Of a stretch of 35,156 nt of DNA, positions 1 to 7,447 are shown in pieces; positions within the stretch are counted from its first letter, which is position 1; every line of letters begins with the position of its first letter. Both the position numbers and the translations under genes were made by a program. Source of the DNA: Candidatus Limnocylindrus primus (GTDB lineage Bacteria; Chloroflexota; Limnocylindria; Limnocylindrales; Limnocylindraceae); NCBI GenBank assembly GCA_003670475.1, contig QWRJ01000007.1:1-35156 (forward strand), read 5' to 3'. The notes beneath the pieces are model-generated. The model had not been told where the DNA came from. It saw only the letters and a program-made list of their open reading frames with translations, and made no database searches.

Positions 1-132
1 ACCCTCCGTGGCGATGATGTCCAGCACACTAACGCGGAACGGCGTGCCGCTGATCGGTTGACGACAGCCTTCACAGTGAATGCCGCTGTTCTCCGTCAGG
101 ATCGTTGGAATCTTGATGCCCATGATCTCCAT
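1..132 (-). CDS. Hypothetical protein with CxxC motif (5' part only)
   Basis: Only the first 44 codons lie in the window; the reading frame is open to the left edge. The N-terminus reads MEIMGIKIPTILTENSG followed by IHCEGCRQPISG, so one CxxC pair (CEGC) is visible, which could be half of a zinc ribbon or a redox pair. The ATG at 130-132 is preceded by TACGAT (139-144 on the minus strand) with exactly 6 nt between, the leaderless arrangement seen repeatedly in this window, which supports this start. I do not recognise the family. It is transcribed away from the membrane-protein gene at 229. Confidence 0.5.
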   Translation of the reverse strand, partial: MEIMGIKIPTILTENSGIHCEGCRQPISGTPFRVSVLDIIATEG

Positions 133-228
133 GCCTGAATCGTACCCGAGCAGGGGCGGCGTGTCGGCGCTGCGCAGGCGCCGCAGATGTAGCACCCACG
201 ATTGGGCGTGAGGTCGTACCCTACGGAG

Positions 229-561
229 ATGAGCCAGAACCGTGGGCGTCGTATTCGAGGTGTGGTCTCTCTCGGCACGGGGGTGGCCGTGGTCGTGGCG
301 CTCGGCGCTTCGCTCCTCTACTTCCTCTGGGTTGCCAGCATCCGCAATGCGGATCAGATCGGCCAGCTCTCCATTGGCACCCTTGTCGTTGGGATCGCCT
401 GCGCCTTCGCGGCGCTGATGCTCGCGCTCAGCATGATCCGCGCCATCCGGCGCGCTGAAGACGGGCGGGCGCTGCTCGCTGCGCTCCTCGGCGGTGGCTT
501 CGCGATCGCCGCAGCGGCGGCCCTCGCCGCCTCGGACGTGCTCGGCAAGCTCGCTGGCTAA
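229..561 (+). CDS. Small three-helix membrane protein, unknown function
   Basis: A 110-residue protein with a short basic N-terminus (MSQNRGRRIRG) followed by three hydrophobic stretches at about residues 11-36, 46-71 and 82-105, joined by short loops, one of them basic (IRAIRRAEDGR). It is therefore probably an inner-membrane protein with a cytoplasmic N-terminus. I chose ATG 229 over the in-frame TTG at 202 because TACCCT (217-222) ends 6 nt before it, matching the leaderless promoter pattern. No catalytic motif or known family is evident. It is followed at 623 by tRNA-Glu, with only about 60 nt between. Confidence 0.55.
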   Translation: MSQNRGRRIRGVVSLGTGVAVVVALGASLLYFLWVASIRNADQIGQLSIGTLVVGIACAFAALMLALSMIRAIRRAEDGRALLAALLGGGFAIAAAAALAASDVLGKLAG

Positions 562-622
562 CCCTCCGCCTTCCCCTATTTGGGGCCGCCACGGCAGTCG
601 GATGCTACCCTCGCGTTCGCGC

Positions 623-699
623 GCCCCTATCGTCTAGCGGCCTAGGACGCCACCCTTTCAAGGTGGAGATCACGGGTTCGAATCCCGTTGGGGGCACCA
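623..699 (+). tRNA. tRNA-Glu (anticodon TTC)
   Basis: A full cloverleaf can be drawn. The acceptor stem GCCCCTA pairs with TGGGGGC, with one G-T wobble. The anticodon stem CCACC/GGTGG encloses the loop CTTTCAA, giving anticodon TTC. The T arm is ACGGG-TTCGAAT-CCCGT. The discriminator is A at 696 and the CCA end is encoded at 697-699. A TACCCT -10-like hexamer at 606-611 lies just upstream, so it probably has its own promoter and is transcribed as a single-gene unit. Confidence 0.95.
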
Positions 700-742
700 C
701 GCCACCCAGGACGAGCGCCGCTCGGCGTGCCATCCTGAGCGC

Positions 743-1096
743 ATGCCGATCAGCATCGTCGCCTTCCTTATCTACGCGCTCCTCCTCCTCGCTGGGCTCG
801 GCCTCACGCTCGGTCGGATCGTTGAGCAAGCGACCAACGCGCCAGTCACCCTGCAGGGCGTTGTCTGGATGGCCCTCATCGCCGCCTGCATCTTCTCTAT
901 TACGCTCGTGATCCAGCGGAAGGGAGCGGGGCGAGGATTCGCAATCGGACTCAGCACCGTGCTCTTGCCGGCCGGCCCACTCATCGCGCTCACCCTTGGC
1001 AACTGGCTCCCTGGCCTCCCGCCGATCCTCCTTGCACTTCTCCTCATTCGTGGCCTGCGCGGCGCCAACGCACGAGAATGGTTGAACGAGATATGA
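743..1096 (+). CDS. Small membrane protein, probably four helices
   Basis: A 117-residue hydrophobic protein with segments at about residues 3-23, 40-58, 66-87 and 91-105; the basic loop after helix 2 (QRKGAGRG) and the C-terminal RGLRGANAREW favour cytoplasmic placement of those parts. It has no recognisable family motif. CATCCT (731-736) ends 6 nt before the ATG, a weak form of the leaderless -10 seen elsewhere. Its TGA stop overlaps the ATG of the PHP-domain gene (ATGA, 1093-1096), so the two are very likely one translationally coupled unit. A helper or membrane partner of the phosphoesterase is possible but is only inferred from this overlap. Confidence 0.6.
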   Translation: MPISIVAFLIYALLLLAGLGLTLGRIVEQATNAPVTLQGVVWMALIAACIFSITLVIQRKGAGRGFAIGLSTVLLPAGPLIALTLGNWLPGLPPILLALLLIRGLRGANAREWLNEI

Positions 1097-1959
1097 GTAG
1101 CGACGAGCGACCGAAACAACTCGCGCTGAACGGCACCTTTGATCTGCCGCTGGATGTGCATCTCCATACGCTGTTGTCGCCAGATTCGTCAGTTCCGGTT
1201 GATGTCTACCCAGCGCTTGCCATTGCCCTTGGGATGCCGCGCATCGCCATCACCGATCACCTCGACTTTGACCCGCGTGAGCCAGGGACAACGCTTGCGC
1301 CGCACCAGCGGCGCGTTGAGGTAGCTGAAGATCTACGGCGAAGATTCGGCGACAAGATCGAGATCCTGCTCGGCGTGGAGATCACCTACGAACGCGCCTA
1401 CGAATCCGACATTCGCGAACACCTCAAGCGATACCAGTACGACCTCACGATAGGCAGCGTGCATCCGGGTATTGATTCGCCGTTCAAGCGATCTCGTACA
1501 GCAGTCTTCGCAGGAAGTGATGCGAACGTGACGGCGCCGTACTTTGACGAAGTGCTCGGCGCCGCGGAGAGCGGCCTCTTTGACATTATTGGTCACGCTG
1601 ATTACGTTCGGAAGTACGTCTTCCCGCACATCAGCACGGACCAATTCGAGGCGGCGCCTGAACTTTATGAGCCGTTCTTGCAGGCACTGGTGAAGACGGG
1701 GACGGCGCTTGAGATCAATAGCTCCGGCTGGCGTCAACGCACTGGCATCTGCTATCCGCTGCCGCAAGCGGTCGCGCGCTACAAGGAGCTTGGCGGCAAG
1801 TACATCGTCACTGGCTCCGATGCGCATGAGCCTGACTGGTTTGCGCTGCACTTTGACCGCGCGCGCGACTTGCTACTAGAGAACGGATTTGATGAACTTG
1901 CTACCAAGCGCTGGAAGAGCGCGGGCGAACACTGGCCGATCAAGGCTGCCAAGGGTTGA
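1093..1959 (+). CDS. PHP-domain phosphoesterase (histidinol-phosphatase HisJ-like)
   Basis: A 288-residue PHP-fold metallo-phosphoesterase. The metal-site motifs appear in the usual order: DVHLHTLLSPDS near the N-terminus (HxH), ITDHLDF, GVEITYE, GSVHPG, IIGHADYVRKY, EINSSGW and the C-terminal TGSDAHEPDW. This matches the HisK/HisJ histidinol-phosphatase subfamily in length and motif spacing, so hydrolysis of histidinol phosphate in histidine synthesis is plausible. PHP paralogues also act on other phosphoesters, and no his gene lies beside it apart from a HisA-like gene 26 kb away. I start it at ATG 1093, which overlaps the upstream stop, rather than at in-frame ATG 1078, which would overlap the upstream gene by 19 nt. 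Confidence 0.8.
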   Translation: MSSDERPKQLALNGTFDLPLDVHLHTLLSPDSSVPVDVYPALAIALGMPRIAITDHLDFDPREPGTTLAPHQRRVEVAEDLRRRFGDKIEILLGVEITYERAYESDIREHLKRYQYDLTIGSVHPGIDSPFKRSRTAVFAGSDANVTAPYFDEVLGAAESGLFDIIGHADYVRKYVFPHISTDQFEAAPELYEPFLQALVKTGTALEINSSGWRQRTGICYPLPQAVARYKELGGKYIVTGSDAHEPDWFALHFDRARDLLLENGFDELATKRWKSAGEHWPIKAAKG

Positions 1960-2000
1960 CTTTTAGCGCCGCGGCCTAGCCGCAGCGAGTTGCGGCAGGT

Positions 2001-2522
2001 TCAGTCTGGCGGAAGTGTTGGGTCTGCGCTAGAGAATCCACGCTCTACTGCAAGCACAACAGCGCCGCCTTGATCGACCAAGACGTAGGCGCGAATTACA
2101 TCGAGCGAATCGCCTGCTGGGATCTCCATCGTTGGGCGAACATCATCGGTGACGATGAGCCAGTAGACCCCGCTAAGTGCTGCGGCGTCAGCACCTGCAC
2201 TGGTGAGTGTGATGAGTCGAACGCGCGGCGTTGCGCCGATCGGTGCGTCAGCTGAGCGCGCGGCGCGCACCGCGCTTTGTGGGGAGATCCCAGCGAGGAC
2301 GGTGTCGGCGGTGACCGCCACCCATCCGGCGGGGAGTGGAAGGTCGAGTGGCCGGATGCGGTCTGCCTGCGCGCGGAGGAGGAGCGCGCCAACGATAAAG
2401 GCGGTGGTGAGGAGGAGCGCGACGCGAACGATCTGCCCGCGGCTCACCGGCGTGGCGATCTCCACCCCTGCGGGGGGCGGCGTGGCGGCCGACTGGGTTG
2501 TGGGCGACTCGTTCTGGCTCAT
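2001..2522 (-). CDS. Single-pass membrane protein, unknown function
   Basis: A 173-residue protein with a Thr/Pro/Ala-rich N-terminal tail of about 30 residues, one membrane helix (about residues 33-52, ALLLTTAFIVGALLL), and an extracytoplasmic domain of about 120 residues rich in short beta-like segments (for example VYWLIVTDD, RAYVLVDQGGAVVLAVE). I do not recognise a family. The start at ATG 2520-2522 is preferred to the in-frame ATG eight codons upstream because CACGAT ends 6 nt before it. It diverges from argS across 39 bp. Confidence 0.6.
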   Translation of the reverse strand: MSQNESPTTQSAATPPPAGVEIATPVSRGQIVRVALLLTTAFIVGALLLRAQADRIRPLDLPLPAGWVAVTADTVLAGISPQSAVRAARSADAPIGATPRVRLITLTSAGADAAALSGVYWLIVTDDVRPTMEIPAGDSLDVIRAYVLVDQGGAVVLAVERGFSSADPTLPPD

Positions 2523-2561
2523 AGCGCCATCGTGCCAGAGTTTCACGGCTACGATTCAGCC
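2523..2561. promoter_or_regulatory. Divergent leaderless promoters between the 2001-2522 gene and argS
   Basis: The 39-bp gap contains a minus-strand CACGAT at 2529-2534 and a plus-strand TACGAT at 2550-2555, each 6 nt from its start codon. If both promoters use about 17-bp spacers, the -35 of each lies over or next to the -10 of the other, so the two would compete for RNA polymerase. The -35 sequences themselves are weak. Confidence 0.5.
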
Positions 2562-4376
2562 ATGACAAAACAAGGGGGAACCCCAGACGGAGCTGAGCGC
2601 GCCGCCGCGCTCCCCCGCGACCCACTCCTCGGCACCCCGCTTCGTCACGTGGTGCGCGACGCCATCGGCCGCGCTCTCCGCCGAGCGATCGCCTCAGGGG
2701 CGCTCCCTGGTCCAGAGGATGCGGTGGCGCTCGATGCGCTCATCCAGGGGATTGAAGTTGAAGTTCCCGCAAGTAGCGACCATGGCGACTACGCATCAAA
2801 CGTTGCGATGAAATCGAGCAAGCTGCTGAAGCGCGCGCCAGCGCAGATCGCAGCGGCGATCGTTGCAGAGTTGGCTGCGGAGGCGGGAGAGAGGATCCAC
2901 GGAGGTGATGGCGCACTCGGACCGATCGCGAGCGCCAGCGTTGCCGGCCCTGGCTTCCTCAACGTACGCCTCCGCGCCGGACTACTCGCAGATCTCCTTG
3001 ACGCCATGATTGCTGCGCCAAACGCATGGGGACACCTTAGCCGCGACGCGAAGGAGAAACCGCTGCGGGTCAACGTGGAGTTTGTCTCTGCAAATCCAAC
3101 CGGACCGCTCACCGTTGGCAATGCGCGCGGCGCCTTTGTTGGCGATCTCCTCTCGCGCGTCCTTGAGGCGGCGGGGCAAGAGGTGACGCGCGAGTATTAC
3201 TTCAACGACTTTGGCGAGCAGGTGCGCCGACTCGGCGAAAGTGTGATCGCCCTGCGTGATGGAAAAGCGGTAGCTGAAGATGGGTACAAGGGTGACTACG
3301 TTGCCGAACTTGCTGGAGTAATCCCTAACGACATTGATGTGCGTGCTGCAGCGGCGCGTTCGTCGGAGACCACGAATCCTGATGATGACGAGGTTGCGGT
3401 GATTGGCAAGTGGGCATCAGAGCGCATTCGTCTTGGGATTGAGGCGTCACTTGCGGCACTCGGTGTGGAGTTTGATGTCTGGCGATCAGAAGGTTCGCTC
3501 TATACCGAAAGATTTGTTGATCGCGCCATTGAGAAGTTGCGCGCCGCCGGATGGCTGGAGGAGCGCGATGGTGCGCTCTGGTTCAAGAGCACAGCGTTTG
3601 GTGATGACAAAGATCGGGTCATCAGGAAGTCAACCGGCGCATATACCTACTTCGGCTCTGACATTGGATACGTTGAAGAGAAGTTTGGCCGGGGATTCGA
3701 CCACCTTGTCTACGTCTGGGGCGCAGACCATCACGGTACCGTCGCACGCGTGCGCAACGCTGGCGAGGCGCTCGGCTACGCAAAAGAGCACATGGAGATG
3801 CTGCTCGTCGCCTGGGTGCGCTTTGTACGTGATGGTGTTGAGATGAGCATGTCAAAGCGCGCTGGAACATTCGTCACACTTGACGAGTTGCTTGAAGAGA
3901 TTGGCGTAGATTCGGCGCGCTGGTACTTCGCTTCGCGTAGTGCAAGCACTGCGATTGACTTTGACATCAAAGCTGCCACCGCGCGTAACAGCGAGAACCC
4001 TGTCTACTACGCGCAGTACGCGCATGCGCGTATGCAGTCAATCCTGCGCAAGGGTGAAGCCGAAGGGATGAAAGCATCAGAGAACATCGGCGATCTCCTT
4101 AACGACGAGGCCACGCCAGATGCAAAGCTTGCGCGCGTGATTGTGCGCCTCCCAGAAGTTGTTGAAGATGCCGCCGCCCATCACGAGACGCAGGGGGTCA
4201 CCACCTATGCAACCGAACTCGCCACCGCCTTCTCCGCCTTCTACCGCGACGCGAAGGTGGTGGACGCAGGCGCGGCGAAGCTCTCCTCCCAGCGCCTCCG
4301 CCTTGTGGCGGCGGCGGCGACGAGCCTCGCCGCCGCCCTCCGCCTCCTCGGAATCTCCGCCCCCGCCGAGATGTAG
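2562..4376 (+). CDS. argS: Arginyl-tRNA synthetase
   Basis: A 604-residue class I synthetase that charges tRNA-Arg with arginine. In order it shows an N-terminal additional domain (DHGDYASNVAMK region), the Rossmann catalytic core opening with EFVSANPTGPL, a tRNA-binding stem region with the MSKR form of KMSKS (about residues 430-433, SMSKRAGTFVTLDEL), and a C-terminal DALR anticodon-binding domain (YYAQYAHARMQSI through LRLLGISAPAEM). The HIGH motif reads TVGN at residues 184-187, so both usual histidines are replaced. An in-frame extension to 2277 exists, but ATG 2562 has TACGAT 6 nt upstream, gives the normal family length and avoids running through the divergent gene. Confidence 0.95.
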   Translation: MTKQGGTPDGAERAAALPRDPLLGTPLRHVVRDAIGRALRRAIASGALPGPEDAVALDALIQGIEVEVPASSDHGDYASNVAMKSSKLLKRAPAQIAAAIVAELAAEAGERIHGGDGALGPIASASVAGPGFLNVRLRAGLLADLLDAMIAAPNAWGHLSRDAKEKPLRVNVEFVSANPTGPLTVGNARGAFVGDLLSRVLEAAGQEVTREYYFNDFGEQVRRLGESVIALRDGKAVAEDGYKGDYVAELAGVIPNDIDVRAAAARSSETTNPDDDEVAVIGKWASERIRLGIEASLAALGVEFDVWRSEGSLYTERFVDRAIEKLRAAGWLEERDGALWFKSTAFGDDKDRVIRKSTGAYTYFGSDIGYVEEKFGRGFDHLVYVWGADHHGTVARVRNAGEALGYAKEHMEMLLVAWVRFVRDGVEMSMSKRAGTFVTLDELLEEIGVDSARWYFASRSASTAIDFDIKAATARNSENPVYYAQYAHARMQSILRKGEAEGMKASENIGDLLNDEATPDAKLARVIVRLPEVVEDAAAHHETQGVTTYATELATAFSAFYRDAKVVDAGAAKLSSQRLRLVAAAATSLAAALRLLGISAPAEM

Positions 4377-4393
4377 GCCCGCCCTCGGGGCGA

Positions 4394-4622
4394 GCCGTGT
4401 GGGGTCCAGAAGCATTGCGAAGTCTTTACCTGGCTGCCCTGTGGGGATTCACCCGAGAGGCAGATGATGAACGTCCGGTTCACTGGACCTCCCTCCTGAG
4501 AACCGACCTCCCGCCAGGCGGGGGCGATGGGCATTGTCCCTCGCCTGGCACATCCCTCCCTCTTACCCTGGGCTCCCTCATCCCCCAGGCACACAGCCAC
4601 GCTCGTTTGAGCACCCCACGGC
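4394..4622. other. Strongly structured intergenic element, possible noncoding RNA
   Basis: The 284-bp gap after argS holds nested complementary segments rather than a gene. GCCGT-gt-GGGG (4394-4404) can pair with CCCCACGGC (4614-4622), closing the region. Inside it, TCCAG (4405-4409) pairs with CTGGA (4483-4487), CTGCC (4434-4438) with GGCAG (4459-4463), GCCAGGCG (4513-4520) with CGCCTGGC (4542-4549), with further pairs inside that hairpin, and CCTGGG (4567-4572) with CCCAGG (4584-4589). This ordered, mostly nested set suggests a folded RNA of about 230 nt or a long argS 3' UTR or leader. I found no signature of RNase P, SRP, tmRNA or T-box RNA. Strand is undetermined; I see no strong promoter of its own. 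Confidence 0.35.
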
Positions 4623-4660
4623 GTACGACACTGGGGGGTGCCGCGTGGGAGAATAGGGCG

Positions 4661-5353
4661 ATGGAACTCACCTATTACGGACGCAGCTGCGTTCGAATCC
4701 GAGGACGCGAGGCGACGATCGCCTATGACCCGTACACCTCCATCGTGGGGCCGACGGGGCGTGGCATCACCGCAGACATCGTCACGCTCAGCCACCCAGA
4801 CGACGCGCCGCTCGCGCGCGTGAAGGGTCGCCTGGCGCCCCGCGACGGCCGCACCCCTATTGCCACCAGCCTAGATAACGCGGTGGTCCTTGAGGGACCG
4901 GGCGAGTATGAAGTGAAGTCGGTGCTCATCACTGGCATTCGTAGTTACCGCGACAACCACCGCGGCCCTGCGGCGCGGCACAACACCGTCTTCTACGCTG
5001 AAATCGATGGCATCCATGTGGTGCACCTCGGCGATCATGCCGAAGGATTCTCCACCGATCAGATCAAGGAGCTCCCAGGTGCGGACATTGTGCTCGTTCC
5101 TGTTGGCGGAGAGTTGAGCGCAGAGGCTGCTTCCGCGCTGATCAGCGAACTTGGCCCCAAGATTGTGATCCCAATGCCGATGACCGATGACGTTGCAAAG
5201 GCGAATGCCGCAGTGAGGGCCTTCTGCAAGGAGGAGGGGCTCACCACGCCACCGACTGCACAACCGAAGCTGACGATCACCATCTCCGGCCTTCCAGAAG
5301 AGACCACCACGATCGTGGTGGAGCCACGCGGCGAGGCCTTCGGCGCTGAATAA
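4661..5353 (+). CDS. Metallo-beta-lactamase-fold protein with degenerate metal site
   Basis: A 230-residue protein resembling the UlaG/Lactamase_B_3 type of MBL-fold hydrolases: ELTYYGRSCVRIRG opening strands, IAYDPY, the segment ADIVTLSHPDD, VLEGPGEYEV, HVVHLGDHAEG and a C-terminal IVIPMPM. The usual HxHxDH motif is reduced to SHPDDAP (H45, P46, D47, D48), and the late histidine expected near the PMPM segment is also absent, so catalytic competence is doubtful. GAGAAT (4649-4654) ends 6 nt before the ATG, supporting this start over longer in-frame versions. It may be a non-enzymatic or altered-substrate paralogue; its role is unknown. Confidence 0.7.
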   Translation: MELTYYGRSCVRIRGREATIAYDPYTSIVGPTGRGITADIVTLSHPDDAPLARVKGRLAPRDGRTPIATSLDNAVVLEGPGEYEVKSVLITGIRSYRDNHRGPAARHNTVFYAEIDGIHVVHLGDHAEGFSTDQIKELPGADIVLVPVGGELSAEAASALISELGPKIVIPMPMTDDVAKANAAVRAFCKEEGLTTPPTAQPKLTITISGLPEETTTIVVEPRGEAFGAE

Positions 5354-5417
5354 CCTCCGTTAAACGGATGCGGCGCGACAGACTGATGGCACAACTCCTT
5401 GGTGTAATTCATGTAGT

Positions 5418-5433
5418 CGGCGCGTCAGCGCCG
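5418..5433. other. Short perfect hairpin in the gap before the 5451 gene
   Basis: CGGCGC-gtca-GCGCCG forms a 6-bp stem with a 4-nt loop. No T-run follows on either strand, so it is not an obvious terminator. It lies just upstream of the ribosome binding site (ACGGAGG) of the next gene and could sit in that gene's leader. Confidence 0.4.
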
Positions 5434-5450
5434 TCAAGCACGGAGGTTGC

Positions 5451-5699
5451 ATGAGTGACGGAGATTTCGGTGGCGGTGATGATGGCGGCGAAGATCGTGG
5501 TGCGTTTGATCTAAACAACAACGGTTCATCTCTTGATGAATTCGTGCTATTCGCCGCGATTACTGAAAATCAACGCCGACGCGAAGAGAAGCGCGTGGCA
5601 AAGGCCACACTCAGTGCGGGGAAAAGTGGAGCGCGAGCCTCTGGCTGTCTCTTGCCTGTAGCTGCCGTTGTGCTCTTAATGACGCTGTTTACTATCTAG
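5451..5699 (+). CDS. Small acidic protein with C-terminal membrane anchor
   Basis: An 82-residue protein with an Asp/Gly-rich N-terminus (residues 1-20), a helical charged middle (ENQRRREEKRVAK) and a single C-terminal hydrophobic segment (about residues 64-82), so it is likely tail-anchored with the bulk in the cytoplasm. Unlike most neighbours it has a clear Shine-Dalgarno (ACGGAGG at 5440-5446, 4 nt before ATG). No family is recognised. Its stop overlaps the end of the convergent FtcD gene by 8 bp. Confidence 0.6.
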   Translation: MSDGDFGGGDDGGEDRGAFDLNNNGSSLDEFVLFAAITENQRRREEKRVAKATLSAGKSGARASGCLLPVAAVVLLMTLFTI

Positions 5700-6666
5700 C
5701 AAGACGCGATTCAATCGACGCACGCTGCCAGCCGCTACGAATCTTCAGCGCGTTTGGATCTCCTCCCGCGCGAAGCGCGGACTCTGGCACAAGCCCCACG
5801 ATCTCACTCTCACCAAGCTGGACGCCGAGCAGACGCGCCTCTTCTTCCGCGCGGGCTCGAATGCTGTGAAGAGTGACCCCCGCAGTGCTGGCCGTGACAA
5901 CGTTGTGCAGGTTCATAGAGAGTTGCGCGCCGTTGATGCTCGGCAGCGAGAAGCCGAGCGCTTGTAGTCCAGGGACGCCCCCTGGGCTCGTAGCGCGCAG
6001 CTGCGCAGCGAGCGCGCGCGCCGCATCAAGAAGTGCCGGCGCTGGTGTTCCAGTGAGTTGAATGTTCCAGGCGGCCATGATCGGTCGCACGCCAACCGCT
6101 ACAGCGCCTGCGGTTGGATGCGGTACGGCTGGACCTTCGTCTGGTTCGCCATCAGGTTGCGCCTGACGCTCGCGCAGTGACTCAAATCCTCCTCGTCGAA
6201 TAGCTGGCAGCGCTGCTCGTGCAGCGGAACGCGCGGCGGCACCGTAGAGGTGCACAGAGAGGTTGAGATCTGCGGCGAGCGCGCGAGCAAGTGCTCGAGC
6301 GATCACGATCGCGCCGCGCTCACTCCCCTCTGGCCCGAGCGGTACGACTGGAACGACATCAATTGCTCCGATGCGTGGGTGCACCCCGCGACCAGCGCCA
6401 CTCTTTTGTGGCGACGTGAGATCAATGGTTGCCACGGCAAGCCGCGCGAGCGCACGTGTGGCGAGGGAGAGGGCGTCACCATCGCCAACATAGGTGTAGA
6501 CGCTGCGATCGTGATCGGCGTCGTGGTGCACATCTAAGAGGCGCACGCCAGGTGATCCGGCAACGACCGCCGTGAATACAGCGAGGATCGCCGGATCGCG
6601 CCCCTCGCTGACGTTCGCAACGATCTCGTACGGCGGGAGGGGGACGGCGCCCAGCGCGCCGCTCAA
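5692..6666 (-). CDS. ftcD: Glutamate formimidoyltransferase
   Basis: A 324-residue protein matching the transferase half of formimidoyltransferase-cyclodeaminase: ANVSEGRD near the N-terminus, DADHDRSVYTYVG, HPRIGAIDVVPVVPL, RPIMAAWNIQL and LSMNLHN. It moves the formimino group of N-formimino-glutamate to tetrahydrofolate, linking histidine breakdown to one-carbon metabolism in the cytoplasm. The cyclodeaminase half is absent here; a separate homologue is at 11254-11862. The start is a TTG at 6664-6666 that overlaps the upstream GNAT stop (TTGA), implying translational coupling. There is no closer ATG, and the family motif begins only about 18 codons in, consistent with this start. Confidence 0.88.
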   Translation of the reverse strand: MSGALGAVPLPPYEIVANVSEGRDPAILAVFTAVVAGSPGVRLLDVHHDADHDRSVYTYVGDGDALSLATRALARLAVATIDLTSPQKSGAGRGVHPRIGAIDVVPVVPLGPEGSERGAIVIARALARALAADLNLSVHLYGAAARSAARAALPAIRRGGFESLRERQAQPDGEPDEGPAVPHPTAGAVAVGVRPIMAAWNIQLTGTPAPALLDAARALAAQLRATSPGGVPGLQALGFSLPSINGAQLSMNLHNVVTASTAGVTLHSIRARAEEEARLLGVQLGESEIVGLVPESALRAGGDPNALKIRSGWQRASIESRLAR

Positions 6667-7427
6667 TCGAGCACGCGCCGCATCACTGGCCAGCGTCCAT
6701 CGGGTCCTGTAGCAGCAACGGAGAAGTTCAGTCGCTCCCAGAAGCGCAGCGTTGCAGAGGAGGTTGTGTCGGCGTCGAGTGCCGCAGCGGTCGCTGGCTC
6801 TTCGGGATACGCCTCGACTGCGGCAAATCCTGCGGTACTGAGTCGTGTAAGCACCCCTTCAACGAGTGCGCTGCCGAGTGCGCTTCCGCGTGCTGCAGGA
6901 ATCACTGAGATACAGGTGACCACTGCGGGTGGCGGGGTAGATGGGAGATCGGGGTAGCGATCACGGAGTCGTTGCGCGCGTGGAAAGGCAGAGAGTGGTC
7001 CGGCCTGGCAGTAGGCAACCGGCTCGCCTTTGGCGAGAAGGATCCAGCCCATCGGTCCGCTGATTGGAAGTTGTCGCGTGAGTAGGCGCAGCTTTGCCGG
7101 CTGACCCGGAGCTGCTGCCGCGTCGCGCAACGCTTCTTCGCGCGTCGGCTCTTTCGGCGCAAACGGATTGAAGGCTGGCGCTTCGCTCACTTCGGCACCG
7201 AGGAAGGCGGCGAGCGCCGCCTTGCCACCTGCTGGCGCGCTCGCGCGTTGTGCGGGAGTCGCGGTGAGTGCATCAACCCGCGCCGCCTTACTCCCCTTGT
7301 CGGCGTCTTCCCACCAGGTGCAGGTGGCGTGATCTGCATCGTCGCGGCTGCATGGCGGGGCGAGCAGCAGCTCCTCGGCGCTCTCCACGCCGATCAGCTC
7401 AAACCCGTCGCCGATGTCAATCCTCAT
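6663..7427 (-). CDS. GNAT-family N-acetyltransferase
   Basis: A 254-residue protein whose C-terminal half has the GNAT acetyl-CoA-binding pattern: beta strand VVTCISVIPAARG then SALGSALVEGVL (Q/R-x-x-G-x-G/A-like loop near residues 182-195), followed by LRFWERLNF. The N-terminal part has two cysteines (CSRDDADHATC) and an Ala/Pro-rich linker, resembling GNATs with a small N-terminal metal-site-like segment. The substrate cannot be read from sequence. I start it at ATG 7425-7427 rather than 31 codons upstream; TAGTAT lies 8 nt upstream in the 20-bp divergent promoter. It is the first gene of a coupled pair with ftcD. Confidence 0.75.
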   Translation of the reverse strand: MRIDIGDGFELIGVESAEELLLAPPCSRDDADHATCTWWEDADKGSKAARVDALTATPAQRASAPAGGKAALAAFLGAEVSEAPAFNPFAPKEPTREEALRDAAAAPGQPAKLRLLTRQLPISGPMGWILLAKGEPVAYCQAGPLSAFPRAQRLRDRYPDLPSTPPPAVVTCISVIPAARGSALGSALVEGVLTRLSTAGFAAVEAYPEEPATAAALDADTTSSATLRFWERLNFSVAATGPDGRWPVMRRVLD

Positions 7428-7447
7428 CGTCTGGGATACTAGACGGC
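7428..7447. promoter_or_regulatory. 20-bp bidirectional promoter with near-symmetric -10
   Basis: Only 20 bp separate the GNAT start (7427, minus) from the 44-residue ORF start (7448, plus). GGATACTAGA at 7434-7443 supplies GATACT on the plus strand (7 nt before ATG) and TAGTAT on the minus strand (8 nt before ATG), so both directions appear to share one -10 region and to give essentially leaderless transcripts. Confidence 0.5.

Noticed and set aside
2277-2561. In-frame N-terminal extension of argS
   Set aside because: It would cover the divergent gene and promoter; ATG 2562 gives the normal family length and has a -10 at the usual distance.
4480-4500. RNase P-like GAGGGAGGTCC on the minus strand
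   Set aside because: It differs at universally conserved positions and the matching 3' core element is absent.
4631-4650. T-box-like GGGTG-CCGCG sequence upstream of the MBL-like gene
   Set aside because: It lacks the UGGN bulge and the full AGGGUGGNACCGCG antiterminator, and the downstream gene is not an amino-acid gene.
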